NCBI GenBank assembly: GCA_958369755.1
Contig: CATXJC010000007.1
Coordinates: forward strand, 1 to 52,252
Origin: an uncultured Prevotella sp.
GTDB lineage: Bacteria > Bacteroidota > Bacteroidia > Bacteroidales > Bacteroidaceae
Direction of reading: 5' to 3'
DNA: 52,252 bases
In this document: positions 6,774-15,511 of the stretch, in pieces
Numbering within the stretch: position 1 is the stretch's first letter
How the letters are laid out: each line of letters starts with the position of its first letter
Position numbers and translations under genes: made by a program
The notes under the pieces: generated by a model
Told to the model about the DNA's origin: nothing
Database searches by the model: none
What the model saw: only the letters and a program-made list of their open reading frames with translations

Positions 6774-9700
6774 ATGAGAGAAAAAATAGACCTTTTCTTG
6801 CCTTGCGAATACATCGACGATGCGCAGAATGCCTTGTCGGTGCTTCATGAGTACAAGACTGTACAGCATATCCACTTCCTGGTGAGTGCTGATTTTGCCG
6901 CTCATCATCAGGTGCCCGAAGGATGTACGTTTGTCATCACCGACCGCCTGGAAAGCAGTAACACCATTGTCAGCATCGCTGAAAATACAGATGCCGACTA
7001 CGTGATGATCTGTACCCGCCACACCACCATAGGATGGGGAAACAACACGCTGGAACGATTCCTCAGAGTGGCAGATGATACGGATGCCGTCATGGTTTAC
7101 GCCGACCACTACAAGATGGTGGAAGGCAAAATGGAGAAACATCCGGTAATTGACTACCAGTCAGGTTCTTTGCGAGATGACTTCGACTTTGGAAGTCTCT
7201 GGTGCATCAAGGCACAGGCGCTGGCCGACTACATCGCCCAATCTGACCGCGAAGAGTATCAGTTTGCCGCCCTCTACGACCTCCGTCTCTATCTGAGTCG
7301 CGTGGGTGAAATCTTTCATCTCAACGAATTCCTCTATTCAGAAGCCGAACTCGACACCCGTAAGAGCGGCGAGAAGCAGTTTGACTATGTAAACCCGCGC
7401 AACCGCGAGGTGCAGATTGAGATGGAAAAGGCATGCACCCAGCATCTGGGCAAGGTGGGCGCCCTGATAGACACCACCTTCTACCGCCAGCCCGACTTCG
7501 GTGAACAGGATTTTGAATACGAGGCATCTGTCATCATCCCCGTCTTCAACCGCGAAAAGACGGTGGCTGATGCCGTGAAGAGTGCGCTGGGACAGAAGGC
7601 CAACTTCAAGTTTAACGTCATCGTAGTGAACAACCATTCTACCGACCGCACCGGCGAAATACTAGATGAACTTAAAGCCGACAACATGATACAGATTGTG
7701 CCGGAGAGAACCGACCTGGGAATAGGCGGATGCTGGAACGAAGCCATCAACAGCAGTTTCTGCGGAAAGTTTGCCGTACAGCTTGACAGCGATGACCTCT
7801 ATTCTTCACCAAAGACACTCCAGAAGATAGTAGATGCCTTCTACAAGCAGAAGGCAGCCATGATTATCGGCTCGTACCGCATGTGCGACTTCGACCTCAA
7901 CACCCTGCCACCGGGACTGATAGACCACAAGGAGTGGACCGATGAAAACGGATGCAACAATGCGCTGCGTATCAACGGATTGGGTGCTCCGCGCGCCTTC
8001 TTCACTCCGCTGGTCAGACAGATCCAGTTTCCTAACACCTCGTATGGTGAGGATTATGCGCTCGGCTTGGCATTTTCGCGCCGTTACCGCATCGGCAGAA
8101 TCTACGACGAACTCTACCTCTGCCGCCGCTGGGGAGGTAACAGCGATGCTGCCCTCAGCGTAGAGAAGGTGAACGCCAACAACCTGTATAAGGACCGCCT
8201 GCGCACCATGGAACTGAAGGCACGCCAGCACCTGCTGCAGGGCAAGGCCGACATTATGGAAGACAGCAGCATCTCGCGTTTCTTCAACCGCCAGCTGGAG
8301 GTTTGGACCGATGCGCGCCACCGCTTCCGCGACCTCAAGCATGTAGAAACCCGCCAGTTCTCCGACCAGCTGAAACTGCAGTGGAACCCAGCCCGCATCG
8401 TAAGTACGGGCGCCAAGATAGATAAGAAAACCCTGGGCGAGCGCCCTTGTTTCCTTTGCGACAAGAACCGTCCTAAGGAACAGATGTCGAAGCAGATAGA
8501 TGAGAAATTCCATCTTCTGGTGAATCCGTTCCCGATTCTGCCAGTTCACTTCACCATTCCGGCACGCAAGCATCAGCCTCAGCTCATCTACAAGAACTAC
8601 AGCGAGATGCACCGCTTCATCAGTCTGCACAGCGACCTGATGGTGTTCTACAACGGTCCGAAGTGTGGTGCATCGGCTCCAGACCATCTTCATTTCCAGG
8701 CAGGAACCAACGGCATCCTTCCTCTTCAGACCAACTGGCAGCGTCTCTCCCGCAACCTGACCGACATCATCTCTCTCAATGATGAGGAGAAAATCTCAGT
8801 GGTTCGCGACTTCATCGTTCCCGCCTTCGTCATCATTTCGAAGAGTGCTGAGAGCGATGAGGCCCTCTTCCGCCGTCTCTACAAGGCAATGCCTCAGCGT
8901 GGCGACGAAACCGAACCGATGATGAACATCATCTCCTGGCGCAAGGGCGAGGAATTCATCAGCGTGGTCATTCCGAGAGAAAAGCACCGTCCGGAAGCCT
9001 ATTTTGCCGAAGGTGACGCCCAGTTTGTGGTTTCGCCGGGAGCACTGGATATGAGCGGACTCATCATCACCCCTCGTGAGGAAGATTTCCGAAAGCTGAC
9101 CGAGGAGAAAGCCCTCTCGCTGCTGCAGGAATGTGGCGTTTCGGAAGAAAAGATGAACGCCATCATCGCCAAACTGAAGGCATCTAAGGATGCCGAGGAT
9201 GCAGCCGAAGCCTCTTCCACCTTATATAATAAAGGTAAGCAGCCCGACGTAACGGTGGGCATCGTGAGTGCGCAGAAGATTCATTTCTCGCTCAACAAAC
9301 CTTATCTTGCCAAGGGCGAAAAGGTGCTGGGCGAACAGGTGGTAGAATTCTCAGAAGGCGGTGTGCTCTGGAACGGCAACCAGTACAGCCAGCTTACCTT
9401 TCATCCGCAGAGTACCGACGCCTCGTTTTCGCTGAGCGACGTAACCATCGGTGTCAACTTCCACTGGGAGCGCAAGGAAACCCAAACCTTCCTGGGCACG
9501 CTCCGCTTTGTGGTAGAATCGGATAAGATTGTGGCAATCAATGAGTTGCCTGTAGAGAAATATCTGGAGAGCGTCATCAGCAGTGAGATGAGTGCCACTT
9601 CGAGTCTCGAACTCCTGAAGGCGCACGCCGTCATCTCCCGTTCATGGCTCCTGGCACAGATGAAGAAGCGCCGAGAGGTGGCTGAGAGCGGCAACAACTT

Positions 9701-10556
9701 CTTCTCCTTCACCAAGAAGGAAGATACGCTCATCCGCTGGTACGACCGCGAAGACCACACCCTCTTTGATGTATGTGCCGACGACCACTGCCAGCGCTAC
9801 CAGGGCATCACCAAGGAAACATCGCCCCATGTAGCTGAAGCCATCCGCCAGACCAAGGGACAGATTCTGATGGACGGCGAAGAAATCTGTGATGCAAGAT
9901 TCTCGAAATGCTGCGGCGGAATAACCGAGGAATTCCAGTATTGCTGGGAGGACACGCCGAAGACTTATCTCACGGCGGTTCGCGACATCGCCCTGGGCGT
10001 GGAACATACACTGCCTAATCTGACCAATGAGGAAGAGGCTGAGAAATGGATCCGCTTCAATCCGCCAGCTTTCTGCAACACGCAGGACAAGAAAATCTTG
10101 TCAGAAGTGCTCAACGACTATGATCAGGAAACCGTCAATTTCTACCGCTGGAAGGAAACGCTCAGCCAGGAGAAGTTGCAGCAGCTCATCGCCGACAAAC
10201 TGAAGATGGACCTGGGTGCCATCCTTGACATGAAGGCCGTGGAGCGCGGAAAGAGTGGAAGAATCAGCAAACTCCAGATCATCGGAACAGAGAAGACCTT
10301 TACCATCGGTAAGGAACTCGAAATACGTCGTACGCTGAGCGACAGTCATCTGCTGAGTTCAGCCTTCGTGGTGGATAAGTATGATAAGGATGAACAGGGA
10401 GTGCCTCAGCGTTTCGAACTCATCGGAGCCGGTTGGGGGCATGGAGTAGGTCTCTGCCAGATTGGTGCTGCCGTGATGGGCGAGCAGGGTTATCATTATG
10501 ATGCCATCCTGCTGCACTACTATCAGGGTGCTGAAATCAAGAAACTTTATAAATAG
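6774..10556 (+). CDS. Glycosyltransferase / DUF4922 / SpoIID multidomain protein
   Basis: The 1,260-residue protein joins at least three units. Residues 1-220 look like a degenerate glycosyltransferase-like domain. Residues about 247-480 are a GT-A family 2 glycosyltransferase (VIIPVFNREKTV, VVNNHSTDRTGE, and the DxD-like QLDSDDLY). Residues about 565-800 are DUF4922, with a Cys pair CFLC and a histidine-triad-like DHLHFQAG, as in nucleotide phosphorylases of the GalT/HIT group. Residues about 900-1260 are SpoIID/LytB-like, with ELPVEKYLESVISSEM and GAGWGHGVGLCQIGA. No signal peptide is visible, which is odd because SpoIID domains usually act on peptidoglycan outside the cytoplasm. An AmpG-like gene follows after 9 bp, suggesting a cell-wall recycling or glycan role. 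The substrate is unknown. Confidence 0.85.
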   Translation: MREKIDLFLPCEYIDDAQNALSVLHEYKTVQHIHFLVSADFAAHHQVPEGCTFVITDRLESSNTIVSIAENTDADYVMICTRHTTIGWGNNTLERFLRVADDTDAVMVYADHYKMVEGKMEKHPVIDYQSGSLRDDFDFGSLWCIKAQALADYIAQSDREEYQFAALYDLRLYLSRVGEIFHLNEFLYSEAELDTRKSGEKQFDYVNPRNREVQIEMEKACTQHLGKVGALIDTTFYRQPDFGEQDFEYEASVIIPVFNREKTVADAVKSALGQKANFKFNVIVVNNHSTDRTGEILDELKADNMIQIVPERTDLGIGGCWNEAINSSFCGKFAVQLDSDDLYSSPKTLQKIVDAFYKQKAAMIIGSYRMCDFDLNTLPPGLIDHKEWTDENGCNNALRINGLGAPRAFFTPLVRQIQFPNTSYGEDYALGLAFSRRYRIGRIYDELYLCRRWGGNSDAALSVEKVNANNLYKDRLRTMELKARQHLLQGKADIMEDSSISRFFNRQLEVWTDARHRFRDLKHVETRQFSDQLKLQWNPARIVSTGAKIDKKTLGERPCFLCDKNRPKEQMSKQIDEKFHLLVNPFPILPVHFTIPARKHQPQLIYKNYSEMHRFISLHSDLMVFYNGPKCGASAPDHLHFQAGTNGILPLQTNWQRLSRNLTDIISLNDEEKISVVRDFIVPAFVIISKSAESDEALFRRLYKAMPQRGDETEPMMNIISWRKGEEFISVVIPREKHRPEAYFAEGDAQFVVSPGALDMSGLIITPREEDFRKLTEEKALSLLQECGVSEEKMNAIIAKLKASKDAEDAAEASSTLYNKGKQPDVTVGIVSAQKIHFSLNKPYLAKGEKVLGEQVVEFSEGGVLWNGNQYSQLTFHPQSTDASFSLSDVTIGVNFHWERKETQTFLGTLRFVVESDKIVAINELPVEKYLESVISSEMSATSSLELLKAHAVISRSWLLAQMKKRREVAESGNNFFSFTKKEDTLIRWYDREDHTLFDVCADDHCQRYQGITKETSPHVAEAIRQTKGQILMDGEEICDARFSKCCGGITEEFQYCWEDTPKTYLTAVRDIALGVEHTLPNLTNEEEAEKWIRFNPPAFCNTQDKKILSEVLNDYDQETVNFYRWKETLSQEKLQQLIADKLKMDLGAILDMKAVERGKSGRISKLQIIGTEKTFTIGKELEIRRTLSDSHLLSSAFVVDKYDKDEQGVPQRFELIGAGWGHGVGLCQIGAAVMGEQGYHYDAILLHYYQGAEIKKLYK

Positions 10557-10565
10557 TGATGTAAA

Positions 10566-11891
10566 ATGGTAACAAAGAAAAACAGTCGGAGTCCATGGGC
10601 ATGGATTCCGACCCTCTATTTTGCAGAAGGACTCCCCAACGTCATCGTAACCGCCCTCTCTGTAGTGATGTACATGCAGTTGGGGCTGACCGATGCTGAG
10701 GTGGGTCTCTATACCGGATGGCTCGCCCTTCCCTGGGTCATCAAGCCCTTGTGGAGTCCGTTCATAGATTTGCTGAAGACTAAGCGCTGGTGGGTGCTCA
10801 CCATGCAGGCTCTCATCGGAGCTGCCCTTGCCGGCATCGCCTTCTCGCTGCCTACCGCCTTCTGGTTCCAGGCAACGATGTGCTTCTTCTTCCTCATCGC
10901 TTTCTGTAGTGCCACCCACGACATTTCGGCAGATGGTTTCTACATGATTGAGCTGGATGAACATACGCAGACTAAGTTTGTAGGCTTGCGAAATACCTTC
11001 TACCGCCTCGCCATCATCTTTGTGAATGGTTTTCTGGTGATGCTGGCAGGTGTGCTTCAGGTTCTCTTCCGCAACCAGATTCGCTTCTCATGGGCGCTTA
11101 TCTTTTACGGACTGGCAGGTATCTTCATCGGTTTGTGGCTCTACCACAGCCGCTTCATGCCGCGCCCGAAGGATGATGTGCAGACCGACAGAACGGTGGG
11201 TGAAGTGGCTCATGAACTGAAGAACATGTTCCGCACCTTCTTCGTGAAGTTCGGATTGGGTGAAACCGTCTGTGTGATGCTCTTTCTCTTGCTCTACCGA
11301 TTCCCTGAAGCGCTTCTGAACACCATGACCAAGACCTTCATCCTCCGTCCTAATTCTCAGGGCGGATTGGGCTTGTCGCCGCAGGAATATGGTTTTGCCA
11401 ACGGTACTGTGGGATTGATAGGTTTGCTGCTGGGTGGAATTCTTGGTGGTATTCTGGTGAGCAGGGATGGAATGAAGAAATGGCTCTGGCCTCTGGTTTG
11501 CGCCATCACCTTGCCTGATGTGGTTTACATCTATCTGAGTTACTCGCTCAACAGCAACCTCATCGTGGTTTCCAGCTGTCTTTTTGTCGAGCAGTTGGGT
11601 TATGGTTTGGGCTTCACGGTTCTTACCCTCTATATGCTGTTCTACAGTCAGGGAAAGTTCAAGACCTCCCATTATTCCATCTGTACGGGCATCTCCTATC
11701 TCGGATTGATGCTGCCGGGCATGGTTTCTGGATATCTGAAGGATATGGTAGGTTACCGTATGTTCTTCATCATCGTGATGGCATGTTGCGCCATCACTTT
11801 CCTGGTTACTGCTTTCCTGAAGATTGATCCTAATTTCGGAAAGAAAGAGGAGAAGGAAGAGGATGAAGCGGAATTGGACGCGATAGAATAA
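10566..11891 (+). CDS. AmpG-like muropeptide permease (MFS)
   Basis: The 441-residue inner-membrane protein has about 12 hydrophobic helices and matches AmpG-type transporters, notably at WIPTLYFAEGLPN, LYTGWLALPWVIKPLWSPFID, and SATHDISADGFY. AmpG imports GlcNAc-anhydro-MurNAc peptides released during wall turnover. The gene starts 9 bp after the SpoIID-fusion gene and probably shares its promoter. The C-terminus is a short acidic tail (KKEEKEEDEAELDAIE). Other MFS specificities cannot be excluded, but the neighbour fits muropeptide import. Confidence 0.85.
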   Translation: MVTKKNSRSPWAWIPTLYFAEGLPNVIVTALSVVMYMQLGLTDAEVGLYTGWLALPWVIKPLWSPFIDLLKTKRWWVLTMQALIGAALAGIAFSLPTAFWFQATMCFFFLIAFCSATHDISADGFYMIELDEHTQTKFVGLRNTFYRLAIIFVNGFLVMLAGVLQVLFRNQIRFSWALIFYGLAGIFIGLWLYHSRFMPRPKDDVQTDRTVGEVAHELKNMFRTFFVKFGLGETVCVMLFLLLYRFPEALLNTMTKTFILRPNSQGGLGLSPQEYGFANGTVGLIGLLLGGILGGILVSRDGMKKWLWPLVCAITLPDVVYIYLSYSLNSNLIVVSSCLFVEQLGYGLGFTVLTLYMLFYSQGKFKTSHYSICTGISYLGLMLPGMVSGYLKDMVGYRMFFIIVMACCAITFLVTAFLKIDPNFGKKEEKEEDEAELDAIE

Positions 11892-11906
11892 ATGATTATG
11901 TTAACG

Positions 11907-11940
11907 TAAAAACGAGAATGTGCGAACATCCTCGTTTTTA
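11907..11940. terminator. Bidirectional terminator between ampG-like gene and yjbQ
   Basis: The arms TAAAAACGAG and CTCGTTTTTA enclose a small inner stem (ATGT/ACAT). The flanking A and T tracts give a U-run on either strand, which suits the two convergent genes. Confidence 0.8.
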
Positions 11941-11943
11941 TCT

Positions 11944-12357
11944 TTATTCCCCGATAATCGTTGCGATGAGGTGTCGGCTTCCGCCTCCCTCTCTGAATTC
12001 GCAGAGGTAAATTCCCTGCCATGTACCAAGGTTCAGTCTGCCATTGGTAATAGGAATGGTGAGCGATACACCCACCATGCTCGATTTGGCATGAGCCGAC
12101 ATATCCGTAGGTCCTTCATCCTGGTGCAGGTATCTTGGGTCGCCATCCGGAACCAGTCTTTCGAAGATGCCTTTTAAATCATGTCTCACATCCGGGTCGA
12201 AGTTCTCGTTCAGCGACAATCCGCAACTGGTATGTCTTACGAAGAGATTCAGAATCCCTGTCTTAGGCAGCGCTGGCAGGTTCCTCATCACCTCATTGGT
12301 TACGAGGTGAAAGCCGCGAGGAAGCGGACGCAATGAAAATTCTACTTGCTGTATCAT
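11944..12357 (-). CDS. YjbQ family (UPF0047) secondary thiamine-phosphate synthase-like protein
   Basis: The 137-residue protein matches the whole UPF0047/YjbQ fold: GILNLFVRHTSCGLSLNEN with conserved His and Cys, the HQDEGPTDMSAHAKSSMVG segment, and GTWQGIYLCEFREGG near the end. Some members have weak thiamine-phosphate synthase activity, but the true role is unsettled. A -7 box on the minus strand (TACCTTTG, 12419-12412) lies about 55 bp upstream. It is monocistronic and convergent with the AmpG-like gene. Confidence 0.9.
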   Translation of the reverse strand: MIQQVEFSLRPLPRGFHLVTNEVMRNLPALPKTGILNLFVRHTSCGLSLNENFDPDVRHDLKGIFERLVPDGDPRYLHQDEGPTDMSAHAKSSMVGVSLTIPITNGRLNLGTWQGIYLCEFREGGGSRHLIATIIGE

Positions 12358-12602
12358 ATCATTCTTTGTTTTTATATTTCAATTGTTTGTATCTTTCTGA
12401 TTGTCAATTTACAAAGGTAATTATAATTTTATTATTATAATACTATTATAATGCAAATATAGGAAAGTTTAACCATTAAAGGATTTCTCTTCCTTGCTAT
12501 CTGCTACCCCGAAAAAACTTCTTCTTTAGAAGAAGGAAAAAAACAGGAAAAATAATCCCGAAAAAATTTGGTGGTTTCAGAATAATGATGTACTTTTGCA
12601 CC
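12358..12602. other. Intergenic region with AT-rich palindrome and divergent promoters
   Basis: No gene is seen here. The stretch holds the yjbQ promoter (12412-12419), an AT palindrome of ATTATAATA around a single C near 12434-12455, a small hairpin (CTTCTTCTTTAGAAGAAG, about 12518-12536), and the plus-strand promoter ending near 12598. Confidence 0.6.
12567..12598 (+). promoter_or_regulatory. Strong promoter for the 92-residue protein gene
   Basis: TTTG (12567-12570) and TACTTTTG (12591-12598) are separated by exactly 20 bp, a full match to the Bacteroidetes pattern. Transcription would start near 12603 and give a leader of about 115 nt. Confidence 0.8.
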
Positions 12603-12717
12603 CGAAATCAAGCATTAAGAGTTGCCCAGTTGCGGCACACCAACCGAGTTTCGCATAGAGATAACCACGGTGGTAAAAGAATGCGTAAGTGTTTAACAAC
12701 TTAAAATAATTATCTTT
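12603..12717 (+). ncRNA. Structured 5' leader, possible cis-regulatory RNA
   Basis: The leader contains a stem CGCAT/ATGCG (about 12652-12685) that encloses a perfect ACCAC-G-GTGGT hairpin. Upstream is a GTTGC-rich segment that could pair in more than one way. I do not recognise a known riboswitch or protein-binding leader. It could be a leader element of the small gene that follows. Confidence 0.4.
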
Positions 12718-12996
12718 ATGAATCCAAATTCAGATTTAAAGAATGAGAATGTAATGGCAGTTAATGCCGAGTCTTCAACAATTAAGGCAGCTAATGCCGA
12801 GTCATCAACTGTTGGTGCAGGCTATGCCGAGTCAAGAATTTCAGAGTATGCTGCCCGTTTTGCCGCTTACAGCGATGAGCGTTTGAAGCAGACCATAGAT
12901 CACGAGCGCAAGGTTCGTGGTTGGGGCAGCGAGCGCAGCTACTTCCTCGCCGCCCTGCGAGGAGAGTGCGAGAAACGGGGCATTGATTACTGCTAA
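12718..12996 (+). CDS. Small repeat-bearing protein, function unknown
   Basis: The 92-residue protein begins with a 10-residue repeat: NAESST at 16-21, NAESST at 26-31, and YAES at 36-39, a 30-bp period in DNA. The C-terminal half (about 45-92) is helical and charged, with the segment SDERLKQTIDHERKVRGWGS and a terminal KRGIDYC. Small proteins with a similar C-terminal half occur in Prevotella-type genomes, but I know of no role. A near-consensus promoter and long structured leader make it a real, well-expressed gene. Confidence 0.7.
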   Translation: MNPNSDLKNENVMAVNAESSTIKAANAESSTVGAGYAESRISEYAARFAAYSDERLKQTIDHERKVRGWGSERSYFLAALRGECEKRGIDYC

Positions 12997-13005
12997 TCAA
13001 GCCCC
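12977..13005 (+). terminator. Hairpin across the stop codon of the 92-residue gene
   Basis: GGGGC-a-TTGATTA pairs with TAATCAA-GCCCC around the loop CTGC. The stop codon lies inside the stem. The T-run after it is weak (CCCCTTCTG), so termination strength is uncertain. Confidence 0.5.
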
Positions 13006-13066
13006 TTCTGTGTGAATCTGTGAATTGAAAATCGGCGGCCGAAGGGAAAGCCAAATCTGTGGGAGC

Positions 13067-13921
13067 TTATGACTTGAATTCCTCGATGAAGGGTTGCAGG
13101 TTTCCACCTCTTGGCGAGTTATGGTCTTCAAGGATGGCGAAGGCGATGAGCTTGTACTTGTCCTTGAACTCCTTCTCGTTGATGACTTCGTGAAACAGTC
13201 TTGCGATATGTTTCGGAGGATTGTGAAAGGCACCGCAACCGAATGCACCGAGCACGATGCTGTCGTGTCCGTTCAGCAAACCGATACGCAGCATCGTCCT
13301 CATTTTGTTTTTCGTCAGTGCGGCATCTTCTTCGCAGATGTTCCCATCTCTATCTAATTCAGGATGATTGATGGCAGCTACTGCCACGAACGACATATAA
13401 TAAGGAGTATCGAGCAAGGCGAAGTCATCCTTGGCTCCAGCTCTGAACACGGTAGCATCTGGCACATAGATGCCTCCGAATCTCACAGGCATCGGATATT
13501 GAAACTTGCTTTTCTCCAAACCGTAATCCTCGGCATATTCTGCATAGCGATACATAGAGAGAAAGAGGTTGGTGCTACGGAAGAGGCTCTCCTCCTGTGC
13601 CCGGCTTCCGTTCTTCACGCCACCGCCCGGGTTGCGACGGCTTGCCAGGTTGAGAATCACGGGATTGTATCCTTCCTGTTGCAACTGATGACCGCAATGG
13701 ATGCTGTCGTCATTCTTCACAATAATCTTGGTGGAACCTTCTGCAAGGGTAGGTATGTTTGAAGCATCCAGTGGCTTGGTATAGAATCTGCTTCCCTTCA
13801 GTATCTTCGTGTTGTCGGGCAGTTTCACTTCCTCCCCATTCTCCGAGGTGTAATGTCCCTTCAGTACAATATCTATAGTTTGCTGATATACGTCAGCCAG
13901 TTGTCTTCTGTCGTTTATCAT
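13067..13921 (-). CDS. PARG-type macrodomain protein (TIGR02452 family)
   Basis: The 284-residue protein has the poly(ADP-ribose) glycohydrolase signature GGG-x7-QEE (GGG 99-101, QEE 109-111), preceded by NLASRRNPGG and followed by SLFRSTNLF. It ends in a macrodomain-like region (LGAFGCGAFHNPPKHIARLFHEV). Members of this family are predicted to remove ADP-ribose from macromolecules, and bacterial PARGs appear in stress and conflict loci. No ADP-ribosyltransferase is visible nearby. A 57-residue gene lies 88 bp upstream on the same strand. The surroundings (nuclease, restriction genes) fit a defence island, but its target is unknown. Confidence 0.88.
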   Translation of the reverse strand: MINDRRQLADVYQQTIDIVLKGHYTSENGEEVKLPDNTKILKGSRFYTKPLDASNIPTLAEGSTKIIVKNDDSIHCGHQLQQEGYNPVILNLASRRNPGGGVKNGSRAQEESLFRSTNLFLSMYRYAEYAEDYGLEKSKFQYPMPVRFGGIYVPDATVFRAGAKDDFALLDTPYYMSFVAVAAINHPELDRDGNICEEDAALTKNKMRTMLRIGLLNGHDSIVLGAFGCGAFHNPPKHIARLFHEVINEKEFKDKYKLIAFAILEDHNSPRGGNLQPFIEEFKS

Positions 13922-14009
13922 GATTTCTTCTGTTTTAAGCTAAGAATCTTTAAATACTTCATTAATCTTCTGCCAATAAGTCACAATACATGAGTTTGGT
14001 ATTTCTTAA

Positions 14010-14183
14010 TTATCTTAATCCAGATTTGTGTAACATTTCTCTCATTTTTATAACAAAGGGGTCTTTATTTCTATCCCTTTTCGATCTTGAAAGAAATGCT
14101 CTTTCGTTTGCTTCCATTTCCTCACGAAAGCGGATTGCATCTTCGCCATGTAAAGTAGGGATTGCTTTTATTGCTGTTGCCAT
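14010..14183 (-). CDS. 57-residue small protein, antitoxin-like, unknown
   Basis: This short frame reads MATAIKAIPTLHGEDAIRFR and continues with an acidic then basic helix to residue 57. Three signals support it: a perfect AGGAGG 8 bp before the ATG, rare in this genome; a full promoter at 14223-14254; and MATAIKxIP-type N-termini that I associate with small antitoxin-like proteins paired with acetyltransferases or other toxins. No adjacent toxin is evident; the PARG gene is next on the strand. The family link is memory-based and unverified. Confidence 0.65.
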   Translation of the reverse strand: MATAIKAIPTLHGEDAIRFREEMEANERAFLSRSKRDRNKDPFVIKMREMLHKSGLR

Positions 14184-14222
14184 ATTTATGTCCTCCTATT
14201 AATTAATTTATTATATGTGCTG

Positions 14223-14254
14223 CAAAATTACAAGTTTTCTTTGTATTCTCCAAA
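14223..14254 (-). promoter_or_regulatory. Consensus promoter of the 57-residue gene
   Basis: The minus strand has TTTG (14254-14251), 20 bp, then TAATTTTG (14230-14223). The leader would be about 35 nt and contains AGGAGG. Confidence 0.8.
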
Positions 14255-14332
14255 CTTTTGTCACCAAAAAATGTGGTATTCTCAATATTTCTTTGTAAAT
14301 TTGCCCACATATAAGAATGTAATTTTTTGTAT

Positions 14333-15397
14333 ATGAAGAAAATGAATTTGAAATTATGTAACAATAGTGACAATCTGTTGGCTGATGCTCAAAGCATAAT
14401 AGATTTCGCACGGCAAGAGGCATTCCGCTCTATCAATATTACGATGGTTCAACGCAATTGGTTGCTTGGCAAACGTATTAGCGAGGAAATCTTGTTGGGG
14501 GAAAATCGTGCAGAATATGGGCGTGAAGTCATAAAGAATCTCTCGAAGGAGCTTACTAGTATATATGGTAAGGGATTTACTAAGAGTTATTTATATAACT
14601 TTACAAGATTCTATAAGACTTTCCCAAACATTTTCCAATCACCGATTGGAAAATCTGAGCTTCTTTCTTGGACCCATTACTGTCAGCTTCTGGATATAGA
14701 TGATGAGGCTGCTCGCAATTGGTATGCCCACGAGGCATTTGTGGAGACTTGGAGTGTGAGAACGCTTCGTCGAAACATTGCTTCGCAATATTATTACCGT
14801 CTATTGCAATCGCAGAATAAAATTGTAGTGGAGAATGAGATGAAAGAAATTACTGCTCCTATGCAAAAGGACAAATTGGAATTTATCAAGAATCCAGTAG
14901 TGGCAGAATTTTTGGGACTTGCACCTAATTCTGATTTTTCAGAGTCGCAGTTGGAAGGAAGTATCATTACTCATCTTCAGAAGTTCATCATGGAAATGGG
15001 TAAAGGTTATGCCTTTGTTGCTCGCCAACAGCATATTCATACTGATATGGGAGATTTCTATATAGATCTTGTGTTTTATAACTATATCTTGAAATGCTTT
15101 TTGTTGATTGACCTGAAGACTACCCAGATATCTCATCAAGATGTTGGGCAGATGGATATGTATGTTAGGATGTATGATGAGTTGAAAAGAACGGATGGTG
15201 ATAATCCGACGATAGGCTTGATTTTGTGTTCGAAGACAAGTGAGGATATGGCAAAGTATTCTATCTTGAAGGAGAATAAGCAATTGTTTCAAGCTAAGTA
15301 TTTGACTTATCTGCCAACCGAAGAGCAGCTTCGACACGAAATAGAGCGGCAAAAAGAGATTTTTATGCAACAACAAGCCAATAAGGAGCAGGACTGA
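14333..15397 (+). CDS. DUF1016/YhcG-type PD-(D/E)XK nuclease
   Basis: The 354-residue protein has the DUF1016 N-terminal domain (about 15-170; QRNWLLGKRISEEIL, SWTHYCQLL) and a C-terminal PD-(D/E)XK nuclease domain: E208 in LEGSIITHL, D245 in DFYIDLVFY, D260-x-K262 in IDLKTTQ, and Q273 in GQMDMYV. YhcG-type proteins recur in defence islands and next to type I restriction genes, but their targets are not well defined. The ATG at 14333 is preferred over an in-frame TTG at 14327. A TAAATTTG box (14296-14303) lies upstream. It is divergent from the 57-residue gene. Confidence 0.9.
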   Translation: MKKMNLKLCNNSDNLLADAQSIIDFARQEAFRSINITMVQRNWLLGKRISEEILLGENRAEYGREVIKNLSKELTSIYGKGFTKSYLYNFTRFYKTFPNIFQSPIGKSELLSWTHYCQLLDIDDEAARNWYAHEAFVETWSVRTLRRNIASQYYYRLLQSQNKIVVENEMKEITAPMQKDKLEFIKNPVVAEFLGLAPNSDFSESQLEGSIITHLQKFIMEMGKGYAFVARQQHIHTDMGDFYIDLVFYNYILKCFLLIDLKTTQISHQDVGQMDMYVRMYDELKRTDGDNPTIGLILCSKTSEDMAKYSILKENKQLFQAKYLTYLPTEEQLRHEIERQKEIFMQQQANKEQD

Positions 15398-15475
15398 TAA
15401 TGTTGTAAATATAAAGATTCTCTTTTGATGCTTCAAGTAAAATTTACTCGGTAAAAGATATTTTGAGGTATTAAG

Positions 15476-15506
15476 TTGCATATTTCATTTATTTTTTGTA
15501 ACTTTG
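15476..15506 (+). promoter_or_regulatory. Promoter of the structured RNA
   Basis: TTG (15476-15478), 20 bp, then TAACTTTG (15499-15506). The transcript would begin near 15512 and run into the hairpins at 15516-15812. Confidence 0.65.
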
Positions 15507-15511
15507 CCCTC

